24,525 nt of DNA, taken from positions 1 through 24,525 of the forward strand of contig JAEZFA010000242.1 in assembly GCA_023417665.1 (NCBI GenBank), read 5' to 3'. The DNA is from Pseudomonadota bacterium. Lineage in GTDB: Bacteria > Pseudomonadota > Alphaproteobacteria > Rhizobiales > Xanthobacteraceae. Below are positions 8,386 to 15,740 of the stretch, piece by piece. The notes below the pieces were generated by a model. It worked only from the letters and a program-made list of their open reading frames with translations. It was not told the DNA's origin and searched no databases. The stretch's first letter is position 1, and each line of letters opens with the position of its first letter. The translations under genes were made by a program, and so were the position numbers.

Positions 8386-9780
8386 TCAGCCGCGCATCAT
8401 GGGTTCGATGCGCTTCTGTGCATCGTCGAGCGCGGCCTTCACCGTGTTCTGGCCCGACAAGGCGGCCTGAATTGCGGTCGCCATGGTATCGCCGATCGCC
8501 GGCCACTGCGGCACACGCGGACGCCAATCGACATCGGTGTCGCTCTGGAGCGCTTCCATCGACACCTTGACGAAGTCGTCGCCGAAGCCGTTCAGCAGCT
8601 TGACGTACTCCGCATCCTTCCAGATCGACGAACGGTTGGCGCCGGAGCGCTTGGTCGGACCCGCGAACTTGTGCGCGGTGCGCGCCTGCGTTTCGGCACT
8701 CGCCGCCCACTGGATGAAGAGCCAGGTCGCCTTCTTCTTCTTTTCCGACAGCGCGGAATTGATCGGGAAGCCCCAGTTCCAGATCGAACTGACGCGCTTG
8801 CCGCTCGGGCCTTTCGGCCAGCGTGCATAGGCGACCTTGCCGATCACCTTCGACTTGTCGGGGTTGTTGACGACCGACGCCGACGAATGCGCGTCGATGT
8901 AGCTGCCGAGCGTGCCTTGCGAGAAGGCGTCCGCGATATCCGGCCAGTTCCAGTTCGACGCCGCGTTCGGTGCGTATTTGCGCATCAGTTCGACATAATA
9001 GGCAAGTGCCGCTTCCGCTTCCGGCCCATTGACCGTGAGCTTGCCGCCCTTGAACCATTCGCCGCCGAATTCGCGGAACAGCGACGGATAAATGTACATG
9101 TTCTGGCCCGCACCCGCGACGCCGCGAAGTGCGGCGCCCCACACGCGGCTGTCCGGCGCGTGCACGGCGGCCGCGTTCTTCATGTAGTCTTCGAGCGTGT
9201 CGGCGGCCTTCAGCCCTTTGGCTTCGTAGAGGTCCTTGCGATAGACCTGAATGGTGACCTCGCCGTCATAAGGCATGCCGTAGAGCTTGCCGTCGACGCT
9301 GTTCGCACCGCGCCACGCCGCAAAGATGTCATCGGCGTTGAACCAGTTCTTGTCGGTGAGAGAAGAGTCGTTGAGGTAGGTATCGAGCTGGTCGACCCAT
9401 TTGTTCGACGCATAAAGCGAATAGTACATCGGGTCCGCGGCATGCGTCGCATAGGTCGCGGTCTTCGAGGTCAGGTCGATCACGCTCTTCTGGCGGATCT
9501 GCGCCGGCGGCACTTTCTCGAAACGCAGGTTGATGCCGGTGAGCGCCTTGAACTGCGGTTCGAGCGAAATCAGATTGTCGAAATAGCTGGCGGGAATCAC
9601 CGCCACGGTGATGGATTCACCTTCCGCCTGCCGCCAGTTGATCTTGGCGGACTGATAGGGCTTGAGATCAGCTTCCTGCGCCGAGGCATGCCGCAGCACC
9701 GCCGGACCGAACCCGATCATTGCCGCCGCAGCCGTCGTCGACTTCAGGAATGTTCTGCGCGTAGGCCTGTACGACTTCAT
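8386..9780 (-). CDS. ABC transporter extracellular solute-binding protein (family 1, sugar type), Tat-exported
   Basis: This 464-residue protein starts with a twin-arginine signal (TRRTFLKSTTAAAAMIGFG, residues 7-25) and a likely cleavage site after ASAQ near residue 35. Export in folded form by Tat is therefore expected. The mature part has the pattern of family 1 binding proteins: an N-terminal FKALTGINLRFEKVP region, a central YGMPYDGEVTIQVYRKDL motif, and a late segment of hydrophobic and aromatic residues lining the cleft. It would capture the substrate in the periplasm for the MalF/MalG-type permeases and sets the transporter's specificity, but the ligand cannot be named. It is the first gene of its operon. 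The ATG at 9780 has the ribosome site GGGAGG (9788-9793) at good spacing, with a promoter/operator region further upstream. Confidence 0.92.
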   Translation of the reverse strand: MKSYRPTRRTFLKSTTAAAAMIGFGPAVLRHASAQEADLKPYQSAKINWRQAEGESITVAVIPASYFDNLISLEPQFKALTGINLRFEKVPPAQIRQKSVIDLTSKTATYATHAADPMYYSLYASNKWVDQLDTYLNDSSLTDKNWFNADDIFAAWRGANSVDGKLYGMPYDGEVTIQVYRKDLYEAKGLKAADTLEDYMKNAAAVHAPDSRVWGAALRGVAGAGQNMYIYPSLFREFGGEWFKGGKLTVNGPEAEAALAYYVELMRKYAPNAASNWNWPDIADAFSQGTLGSYIDAHSSASVVNNPDKSKVIGKVAYARWPKGPSGKRVSSIWNWGFPINSALSEKKKKATWLFIQWAASAETQARTAHKFAGPTKRSGANRSSIWKDAEYVKLLNGFGDDFVKVSMEALQSDTDVDWRPRVPQWPAIGDTMATAIQAALSGQNTVKAALDDAQKRIEPMMRG

Positions 9781-9787
9781 TTCCTGT

Positions 9788-9793
9788 CCTCCC
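9788..9793 (-). promoter_or_regulatory. Ribosome binding site of the solute-binding-protein gene
   Basis: The minus-strand sequence GGGAGG sits seven bases before the ATG at 9780. It is a strong match to the anti-Shine-Dalgarno sequence and fixes the start of the binding-protein gene and of the sulfatase operon. Confidence 0.75.
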
Positions 9794-9798
9794 TGTTT

Positions 9799-9814
9799 CC
9801 GGCTTTGGTGCCGG
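9799..9814 (-). repeat. Short hairpin in the leader of the binding-protein gene
   Basis: On the minus strand CCGGC, a six-base loop ACCAAA, and GCCGG form a perfect five-base-pair stem just upstream of the ribosome site. It could affect leader stability or translation. It is too short, and has no following T tract, to be called a terminator. Confidence 0.35.
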
Positions 9815-9837
9815 TTAAGTTAGGACGTTTCGGGAAA

Positions 9838-9853
9838 TGTTATAACAAGTCAA
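9838..9853 (-). promoter_or_regulatory. Candidate promoter/operator of the transporter-sulfatase operon
   Basis: A perfect ten-base palindrome TGTTATAACA lies at 9838-9847, in a 170-base gap whose only other coding candidate is the lost tail of the TSUP gene. Immediately upstream on the minus strand is TTGACT (9853-9848), a good -35 match. The best -10 at 17 bases spacing (AAACGT) is poor, and the palindrome itself contains TATAAC, so the exact promoter is uncertain. GntR regulators of the FadR/HutC branches bind short palindromes with GT and AC half-sites around a few central bases, which this matches in form (GT, four bases, AC). The likely ligand is the GntR protein at 4786-5562. Confidence 0.45.
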
Positions 9854-9917
9854 CCCCGTCGCTTCGCGCCTGCACAATGCGCGTGTGCCGGGTGATCCGT
9901 TCGTACAGCCTTCGCCG

Positions 9918-10672
9918 TCAAACCCAGTAGCGCCAAACGTAAATCGACGTCATCACGACACCCAGTGAATCACTGCGATGCGAACGATTCCAGCAGGCAG
10001 AATCGCGACAAGGCGGCCACCGAGAATTCCGCCCACTACCGCTCCTGCCAGCATGACCAGCGTTTCCGGCCAACGGATTATCCCCTGCAGGATGAAAATC
10101 GCGACCGTCGCGAGACTGGTCGCGGACGCCAGCAAATTCTTGAGCGCATTTGCCGAGCGAACATTCTCGTTGCCGGTGATGCTAAGCACCGCAAGCAACA
10201 TGACGCCAAGGCCCGCACCGAAATAGCCACCGTAAACGGTAACGGGCAGCATTAGCGCCGAACGCAGGACGGCATTTTCTCCGACAGGTGTTCGCGTCAG
10301 CATCGCCTGTATGCGACGCCCGAACGCAAAAATTATCGTGGCCGAAGCGATCAGCGCGGGGACGAGAAGAACGAAAAGTCTCTCCGGGGTCACCAGCAGG
10401 AAAAATGCCCCGATAGCGCCGCCGAGAATCGCAAGCGCGATGATGAGCGCGAGCCGCCCGTTTGGCGCCGGCAGCCGCGTCCGGTCCGCCAGCGCAGCAA
10501 AGAGGTGCCCGGGCGTAACCGCAAGCGCATTTGATGCGTTGGCGACAACAGGAGGCAGCCCGGCAGCAATCATCGCCGGAAACGTGATCAGCGTCGCACC
10601 GCCCGCGATGGCGTTAACGACGCCACCCGCAATTCCCGCGCCGAACAAAAGCGTTGCCGTCGCAAAGTCCAT
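9918..10672 (-). pseudogene. TSUP (TauE/SafE) family sulfite/organosulfur anion exporter, with an apparent C-terminal frameshift
   Basis: The frame opened by the ATG at 10672 encodes 239 residues of a TSUP membrane protein and stops at 9953. It has several hydrophobic segments, the family repeats GAGIAGGVVNAIAGGATLITFPA and YGGYFGAGLGVMLLAVLSITG, and the motif NALKNLLAS. The last readable residues, RIAVIHWVS, do not look like a family C-terminus. Shifting frame by one base at about 9968-9971 gives GVVMTSIYVWRYWV and a TGA at 9918-9920, which does resemble the usual last membrane helix. One base therefore appears to be missing, by real mutation or sequencing error. TSUP proteins export sulfite, sulfoacetate and other sulfur or organic anions, so placement beside a sulfatase operon fits. 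The protein may still insert with a shortened tail. The GlpD stop lies 56 bases upstream in the same direction. Confidence 0.75.
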
Positions 10673-10728
10673 TCATGCCGCCATTTTTTTCGTATCTGCA
10701 CTACGCCGCGCGATACGCCATTGTCGTA

Positions 10729-12237
10729 TTAGACCGCGCTACCAATTCTTGCTGCAATGTGAGCTTCCAACTCGCCGGCGACGGAAGGGCCCACACGCAA
10801 GCCAAGCTTGCTGCGGCGCCAGAGAATATCTTCGGCGCTCGATGCCCACTCCTCGTCGATCAGGTAATTAACTTCCGCTTCGGTCAATCCGGCGCCGAAG
10901 TCCTTCCCGAGTTCGCTCGCGCTGTTCGCGCCATGCAGGAATTTTTCGGCGCGCGTTCCGTAAGATCGCGCGTAGCGGCGCGCCGTTTCATCGGTCAGGA
11001 ACGGCCATTTCGCGCGCAACGTCGCGACGAGCGCTGCGACCTCGGTAAAGTCGCCACCGGGCAACGGCGCGTTCGCGGTCCAGGGCTTGCCCCGGACGCC
11101 CAATTGATTCTCGATCCGCTCCAGCACCGCTTCGGTAAGGCGCCGATAGGTCGTGATCTTGCCGCCAAAAATATTGACGAGCGGCGCGCCACTGACCTTT
11201 TCATCCTGCAAAACATAATCGCGCGTGGCCTCCTGCGCGGCCGTTGCGTGATCGTCGAATAGCGGGCGTACGCCGGAATAGGTCCAGACCACGTCCGCGC
11301 TCGTGATTTCCTGCCTGAAGTATTCGCTCGCCGCGGCGCAAAGATATTCCGTTTCGTCCTGCGAGATGCGGATATCGTCGAGATCGCCGTGGTAATCGCG
11401 GTCGGTGGTGCCGATGAGCGTGAAATCCCCTTCATAGGGGATCGCAAAAATGATCCGTTCGTCGGCATTCTGGAAGATGTAGCAGCGATCGTGCTCGAAC
11501 AGTTTCGGCACGACGATATGACTGCCCTGCACCTGCCGCACGTTCTTCGGCGCTTCGTTCCCCGGCATGACGCCGATCACCTGATCGACCCACGGACCCG
11601 CTGCATTTACAAGCAGCCGTGCTCTCGCCTCGCTTTCCGCGCCACTGCGCGTATCGCGAAGCCGTATGCGCCACAGCCCGTCCTCGACGCGCGCCGACAT
11701 CACCTGCGTTCGCGTTTCCACAATCGCTCCGCGGCCCACCGCATCGCGGGCATTCATTACGACGAAGCGCGCATCATCGACCCAGCAGTCCGAATACTCG
11801 AAGCCTTTGGTAAAGCCGGGCTTCAACGGCGCGCCGGCCGGGTCTTTCGTCAGATCAAGCGTTTTGGTGCCGGGAAGCTTCTTCCGGCCGCCGAGATGGT
11901 CGTAGAGGAATAATCCGAGCCGCAGCATCCACGCCGGCCGAAGCCCCTTGGCGTATGGCAGGACGAAGCGCAGCGGGCGCACAAGATGCGGTGCATTTCG
12001 CCAGATCACCTCGCGCTCGTTCAATGCCTCGCGGACCAGCCTGAACTCGTAATGCTCGAGATAGCGCAGGCCGCCATGAATGAGCTTGGTCGCCTTGGAA
12101 GACGTACCGCTCGCGAGATCGTTCTTTTCCGCAAGCCGCACGCTGAAGCCACGGCCGGCGGCATCGCGGGCAATCCCGCAACCATTCACACCGCCGCCGA
12201 TCACGAAGAGATCGACCGGCTGCTCGCTTTCATTCAT
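10729..12237 (-). CDS. glpD: Aerobic glycerol-3-phosphate dehydrogenase, FAD-dependent
   Basis: This 502-residue protein has the length of bacterial GlpD. The N-terminal FAD-binding motif is GGGVNGCGIARDAAGRG (about residues 14-30). The family signature AEKNDLASGTSSKATKLIHGGLRYLE follows it. Further on are VNAAGPWVDQV, IPYEGDFTLIGTTDRDY and the C-terminal segment FGGKITTYRRL, with a helical DAO C-terminal domain after that. The enzyme oxidises sn-glycerol 3-phosphate to dihydroxyacetone phosphate at the inner membrane and passes electrons to ubiquinone. The start is the ATG at 12237, overlapping the stop of the enolase-superfamily gene as ATGA. The frame is open upstream but those residues are not family-like. 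No glycerol kinase or facilitator gene is nearby, so glycerol 3-phosphate would come from elsewhere or from the island's own substrate. Confidence 0.93.
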   Translation of the reverse strand: MNESEQPVDLFVIGGGVNGCGIARDAAGRGFSVRLAEKNDLASGTSSKATKLIHGGLRYLEHYEFRLVREALNEREVIWRNAPHLVRPLRFVLPYAKGLRPAWMLRLGLFLYDHLGGRKKLPGTKTLDLTKDPAGAPLKPGFTKGFEYSDCWVDDARFVVMNARDAVGRGAIVETRTQVMSARVEDGLWRIRLRDTRSGAESEARARLLVNAAGPWVDQVIGVMPGNEAPKNVRQVQGSHIVVPKLFEHDRCYIFQNADERIIFAIPYEGDFTLIGTTDRDYHGDLDDIRISQDETEYLCAAASEYFRQEITSADVVWTYSGVRPLFDDHATAAQEATRDYVLQDEKVSGAPLVNIFGGKITTYRRLTEAVLERIENQLGVRGKPWTANAPLPGGDFTEVAALVATLRAKWPFLTDETARRYARSYGTRAEKFLHGANSASELGKDFGAGLTEAEVNYLIDEEWASSAEDILWRRSKLGLRVGPSVAGELEAHIAARIGSAV

Positions 12238-13385
12238 CGGAGCCATTTGCCGAGCGGCGCAAAATCGCGCAAGTCCGGCACCTCGCCGAGCCCGGGCGCG
12301 TCGGACAGGGTCGCAAATCCCTGCTCCGGCGCGCGCAGCGGCCCCGCCAGCTCGTCGCGCAGCGGGTTCGGATTGGCGTCGATTTCCAGCATGCCATCGG
12401 CGCCTGCGGCGGCCAGAAGATGGGCCGAGGCGAGCAATCCTATGCCGCCGCCGAGCCAGTGCGGGCAATAGGTCAGGCCCGCGGCCTTCACCCGGTCTGC
12501 GACACCGAGACAGCGCGAAAAGCCGCCCCATTTGCCGAGATCGGGTTGCACGAAACCGAGGGCACCCGACGCGATCGCGTCATCATAGGCGCCATCGCCA
12601 AGCAGGTTCTCTCCCGCGGCGAGCCGGATTTGGGTGGCGGCCGCAAGCGAGCGCCACGATTCCCAGGACTGATCCGCGCGGATTGGCTCTTCCAGCCAGT
12701 AGAGGCCGAAGCCTTCCAGCCGGGGCGCACATTCCTTCGCCTGTTCCAGGCTCCACGCCTGATTTGCGTCGGCCATCAGCCTGGTCTCGGCGCCGAGCGC
12801 TGCGCGCATGGCGCTCAGATTGGCGACGTCCCGCTCGATGCCGAAACCGACTTTCAGCTTGAAGTTCCGGTGACCCTCGTCCTGCCGCCGCGCCGCAAGC
12901 TTCTCCGGCTGGTCGGGATTGAGGCCGCTGGCATAGACCGCGATTTTCGGGGACGCGGCCCCAAGCATTTGCCACAGCGGCCTGCCCTGTTTGCGTGCCG
13001 AAATATCCCACAGCGCAATATCAATGCCGGCGATCGCCTGCGCGAGCGGTCCATGCTCGCCGCTCTGGATCGCGAGCACCGCCATGGCATCGGTCATGTC
13101 ATCATTGGCGGCGAAAGGCGTCTCGAAGTGCTTGCCGACAAGACGCGGGACCAGCGTGCTCTCGATCAGTCGGGCGCGGTGCTCGGCGCCGACCGACGGA
13201 AAATTGCACCAGACCTCACCCCAGCCGACCGTCCCGTCTTCGTCTTCGATCCGCACAAACAGCGCCGGACGGTCGTGCATGACGCCGAACGAGGTCCGCA
13301 CCGGCGTTTCTACCGGATAGCGAAAAACAAGCGTGTCGATCTGCTTCGGCGCGACGGGCGCGCACTCGATCCGTCTTGCGTTCAA
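12234..13385 (-). CDS. Enolase-superfamily enzyme, mandelate racemase/muconate lactonizing type
   Basis: This is a protein of about 383 residues with the enolase-superfamily capping domain (about residues 15-130) and TIM barrel. Counting from the chosen start, expected catalytic and metal residues are visible: the KxK pair Lys176/Lys178 (FKLKVG), Asp206 and Asn208 (DANQAW), Glu232 (WLEEP), Glu259 (AAGEN), Asp282 (QPDLGK) and His309 (CPHW). The KxK plus Asp-His dyad is the mandelate racemase subgroup pattern, so likely reactions are acid-sugar dehydration or racemisation next to a carboxylate. The substrate is unknown. The start is probably the TTG at 13385, which overlaps the TGA of the upstream GntR gene. 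The frame is open further up, but those residues lie inside the regulator gene. The gene stop overlaps the glpD start. Confidence 0.87.
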   Translation of the reverse strand: MNARRIECAPVAPKQIDTLVFRYPVETPVRTSFGVMHDRPALFVRIEDEDGTVGWGEVWCNFPSVGAEHRARLIESTLVPRLVGKHFETPFAANDDMTDAMAVLAIQSGEHGPLAQAIAGIDIALWDISARKQGRPLWQMLGAASPKIAVYASGLNPDQPEKLAARRQDEGHRNFKLKVGFGIERDVANLSAMRAALGAETRLMADANQAWSLEQAKECAPRLEGFGLYWLEEPIRADQSWESWRSLAAATQIRLAAGENLLGDGAYDDAIASGALGFVQPDLGKWGGFSRCLGVADRVKAAGLTYCPHWLGGGIGLLASAHLLAAAGADGMLEIDANPNPLRDELAGPLRAPEQGFATLSDAPGLGEVPDLRDFAPLGKWLR

Positions 13386-14107
13386 GGCTTCAGGTCCATT
13401 TCCAGACGAATATAGTCGCCGCGGTAGGTTACTTCGCCGACGTAGATAACCGTGCCGTCCGGTGCGACGCAAACGCGGCGGACTTCCGCGACCGGCGTAT
13501 TCACCTTCACGCCGAGATGTCCCGCGACATCCATGTCCGCGGTTCCGATTGCGATCGTCTGGCTTGCGCGCGCGATTTCGACGCCCGGAATATCGAGCAG
13601 CACCGGGATAATGGTTTCCTTGCGGAACCGCGCGGAGGCTTTCCTGAAAATTCGCTGGTCGATGTAGATCGAGATGACGCAGTAGCGCTCGCCTTCGCGC
13701 GAATGCACGCGACGCATGAAATGATACGACGGCGCCGCCGCGCCATCCTCGGCCACGAGTCGCGGCATCGCCGCAGACTGCTCGATCAAGGTCAGTTGCG
13801 GCTTGTCATGCCGATACACGTCGGCGAGATCGCGCAACGTCATGCCGAGCCGCAGTGACGGAGAACGCTGCGGCACCGCATTGACATAGGTTCCGCGGCC
13901 GCGCTCCGGCGAAACCAGCCCGTCCCGCGCCAAGAGATTGATCGCCTGTCTTACGGTCACGCGAGCAACATCGAACTCGCGCTGCAACTGCTCGATGGTG
14001 GGAAGCGCTTTGCCCGGCGCCCAGATGCCGCGCGCAATCCGCCCGCGGAAAAGATCCGCAAGCTGGGCGTACCGGGGTACGGGGCTATCTCCGAATGATC
14101 TGTGCAC
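13382..14107 (-). CDS. GntR family transcriptional regulator with UTRA domain (second regulator)
   Basis: This 241-residue regulator has a GntR winged helix at about residues 11-78 (RYAQLADLFRGRIARGIW, FDVARVTVRQAINLL, PERGRGTYV). A UTRA effector domain follows to the end. It is first in the leftward transcript with the enolase-superfamily and glpD genes and diverges from the NitT/TauT-type operon, a classic position for a regulator that controls both sides and itself. The start is GTG at 14107 with no clear ribosome site, so it may be weakly translated or leaderless. No alternative start fits the family N-terminus better. Its stop overlaps the start of the enolase-superfamily gene. It differs clearly from the GntR at 4786-5562, so the island likely responds to two signals. 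Confidence 0.9.
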   Translation of the reverse strand: MHRSFGDSPVPRYAQLADLFRGRIARGIWAPGKALPTIEQLQREFDVARVTVRQAINLLARDGLVSPERGRGTYVNAVPQRSPSLRLGMTLRDLADVYRHDKPQLTLIEQSAAMPRLVAEDGAAAPSYHFMRRVHSREGERYCVISIYIDQRIFRKASARFRKETIIPVLLDIPGVEIARASQTIAIGTADMDVAGHLGVKVNTPVAEVRRVCVAPDGTVIYVGEVTYRGDYIRLEMDLKP

Positions 14108-14110
14108 GGG

Positions 14111-14155
14111 TGCTTGTGCTAAAAGTTCTAACTATAGTACTATTTGGCAGGGAGG
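14111..14155 (+). promoter_or_regulatory. Divergent promoter/operator region between the second GntR gene and the NitT/TauT-type operon
   Basis: The 59-base divergent gap holds two overlapping perfect palindromes: ACTATAGT (14131-14138) and ATAGTACTAT (14134-14143). Read together they make an ACTAT-AGT-ACTAT repeat. A rightward promoter can be proposed with -35 TTGTGC (14114-14119), an 18-base spacer and -10 TACTAT (14138-14143), so the palindromes would cover the -10 element. GGGAGG at 14150-14155 is the ribosome site of the permease gene. Regulation by the divergent GntR protein is inferred from position. Confidence 0.5.
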
Positions 14156-14166
14156 CAGACAAGTAG

Positions 14167-14922
14167 ATGTTAAAGCGCGCCGCACTCATCATCGCGCCGT
14201 GGCTCGTCATTGTCGGTATCTGGTATGGCCTGGCTTACTCCGGCCTGATCAACGAAGCGTTGATCCCGAAACCGCATGCGGTCGCCGCGCGCTTCTGGGA
14301 GCTTCTTACCCAGGCCAGACTGCCCCTCGACATCTGGATGTCAACGCAGCGCGTGTTCCTCGGCGTCGCCGCCGGCATCACCCTCGCCGTGCCGGTCGGT
14401 TTCGTGCTCGGCTGGTACCGGCAGGTCCGCGTCTTCATCGACCCGCTCATCAACTTCTTCCGCGCGCTGCCGCCGATCGCGCTGATCCCGCTTGTCGTGG
14501 TCTATTTCGGCATCGGCGAATTCGCGAAAGTCGTGATCCTGTTCTACGCCTCGTTCTTCGCCGGCGTCATCGTCATGTACGAAGGCATCGCGCAGATCAG
14601 CCCGATCTATGTGCGCGTGGCGAAAACGCTCGGTGCGACCGACGGCGAGATTTTCCGCAAGGTCATCATTCCGCTCACGGTGCCGCACATGCTGACCGCA
14701 CTTCGCGTCGCGCTCGGCGTTGCCTGGGCAACCCTCGTCGCATCCGAACTGATCGCGGCCCAGCAGGGATTGGGCGCGCTGATCCAGAACGCCTCCTCCT
14801 TCTTCCAGCTCGACATCATCTATGTCGGCATCATCTGCATCGGCTTCATCGCGCTCGCGATGGATCTGGCGATCCGCGCCTTCACACGCCGGCTCGTCTC
14901 CTGGCAGGACAGAATCGCGTGA
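14167..14922 (+). CDS. ABC transporter permease, NitT/TauT (SsuC/TauC) family
   Basis: This 251-residue inner-membrane protein starts with a hydrophobic segment (AALIIAPWLVIVGIWYGLAYSG) and has about six in total. The ATPase-contact loop reads AKTLGATDGEIFRKVIIP, followed by ASELIAAQQGLGALIQNAS, both typical of the NitT/TauT permeases that import nitrate, taurine, alkanesulfonates, pyrimidine precursors or aromatic acids. The family name does not fix the substrate. The ATG at 14167 follows a GGGAGG ribosome site. The stop overlaps the ATPase start (GTGA). Confidence 0.92.
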   Translation: MLKRAALIIAPWLVIVGIWYGLAYSGLINEALIPKPHAVAARFWELLTQARLPLDIWMSTQRVFLGVAAGITLAVPVGFVLGWYRQVRVFIDPLINFFRALPPIALIPLVVVYFGIGEFAKVVILFYASFFAGVIVMYEGIAQISPIYVRVAKTLGATDGEIFRKVIIPLTVPHMLTALRVALGVAWATLVASELIAAQQGLGALIQNASSFFQLDIIYVGIICIGFIALAMDLAIRAFTRRLVSWQDRIA

Positions 14923-15719
14923 AACCTCCCGCCCGCATTACCTTTGAGAACGTCGCACTCGAATTTTCCGGTGCGAAGGGTCCCGTCCGTGTCGTCGACA
15001 ACGTCTCCTACGAGATCGGCAACGGCGAATTCGTTTCGATCATCGGCCCTTCCGGCTGCGGCAAGACCACGATGATGAACATGGTCGCAGGCTTTCTCCA
15101 GCCGACCAGCGGCAGCGTGAAAGTCGACGGCAAGCCGGTCGACGGCCCCGGCCCGGATCGCGGCGTGATCTTTCAGGAATACGGCGTATTTCCCTGGCTC
15201 ACGGTGCGCGACAATATCGATTTCGGACTGACGCTTGCGGCAAACAGGAAATCGAAGGCCGAACGCGCGGATATCTGCAACCGTTACATGCGGCTGATGG
15301 GCCTCAGCGATTTCGCCGACGCCTATCCGAAAATGCTTTCAGGCGGCATGCGGCAGCGGCTTGCCATCGCGCGGGCCTATGCGGTGAAACCGCAATTCCT
15401 GCTGATGGACGAGCCGTTCGGCGCGCTCGACGCGCAGACCCGCGCGCATATGCAGGACCTTCTGCTCAAGGCGCTCCAGACCGAAGGCAAGACCGTGATG
15501 CTGATTACGCATTCGGTTGAGGAAGCAGTCTACATGTCCTCGCGGATCGTCGTGATGACGGCGCGGCCGACCCGGATCCGCGAAATCATCGAAGTGCCCT
15601 TCCCTTATCCTCGCGATCCTTCGCTGCATGAGGATCCACTGTTCGGCCAGTTGCGTTCGCGCGTGCGCAGTCTGGTGATGCGGGAATACGCCGCCCAAGC
15701 GCGCCAAACAATCGAATGA
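14919..15719 (+). CDS. ABC transporter ATP-binding protein, NitT/TauT (SsuB/TauB) family
   Basis: This is a 266-residue ATPase with Walker A GPSGCGKTT, Q-loop FQEYGVFPWLTV, signature LSGGMRQRLAIARAY, Walker B FLLMDEPFGALD and H-loop ITHSVEEA. The FPW motif after the Q-loop and the EPFGALDAQTR stretch are characteristic of the NitT/TauT subfamily. The GTG start at 14919 overlaps the permease stop by four bases. The same frame is open far upstream into the permease gene, but that part is antisense-free read-through and not protein-like. The binding-protein gene follows 21 bases downstream. Confidence 0.93.
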   Translation: MKPPARITFENVALEFSGAKGPVRVVDNVSYEIGNGEFVSIIGPSGCGKTTMMNMVAGFLQPTSGSVKVDGKPVDGPGPDRGVIFQEYGVFPWLTVRDNIDFGLTLAANRKSKAERADICNRYMRLMGLSDFADAYPKMLSGGMRQRLAIARAYAVKPQFLLMDEPFGALDAQTRAHMQDLLLKALQTEGKTVMLITHSVEEAVYMSSRIVVMTARPTRIREIIEVPFPYPRDPSLHEDPLFGQLRSRVRSLVMREYAAQARQTIE

Positions 15720-15740
15720 GCTAACCTAGGGAGAGTAACA

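Noticed and set aside
7748..9142. Minus-strand open frame of 464 codons in another frame of the binding-protein and permease genes
   Set aside because: It overlaps two well-supported genes on the same strand and has low-complexity Arg/Gly-rich sequence; it is a shadow frame.
8671..9930. Plus-strand open frame of 419 codons opposite the sugar-type binding-protein gene
   Set aside because: No recognisable domain, and the opposite strand has a Tat signal and family motifs.
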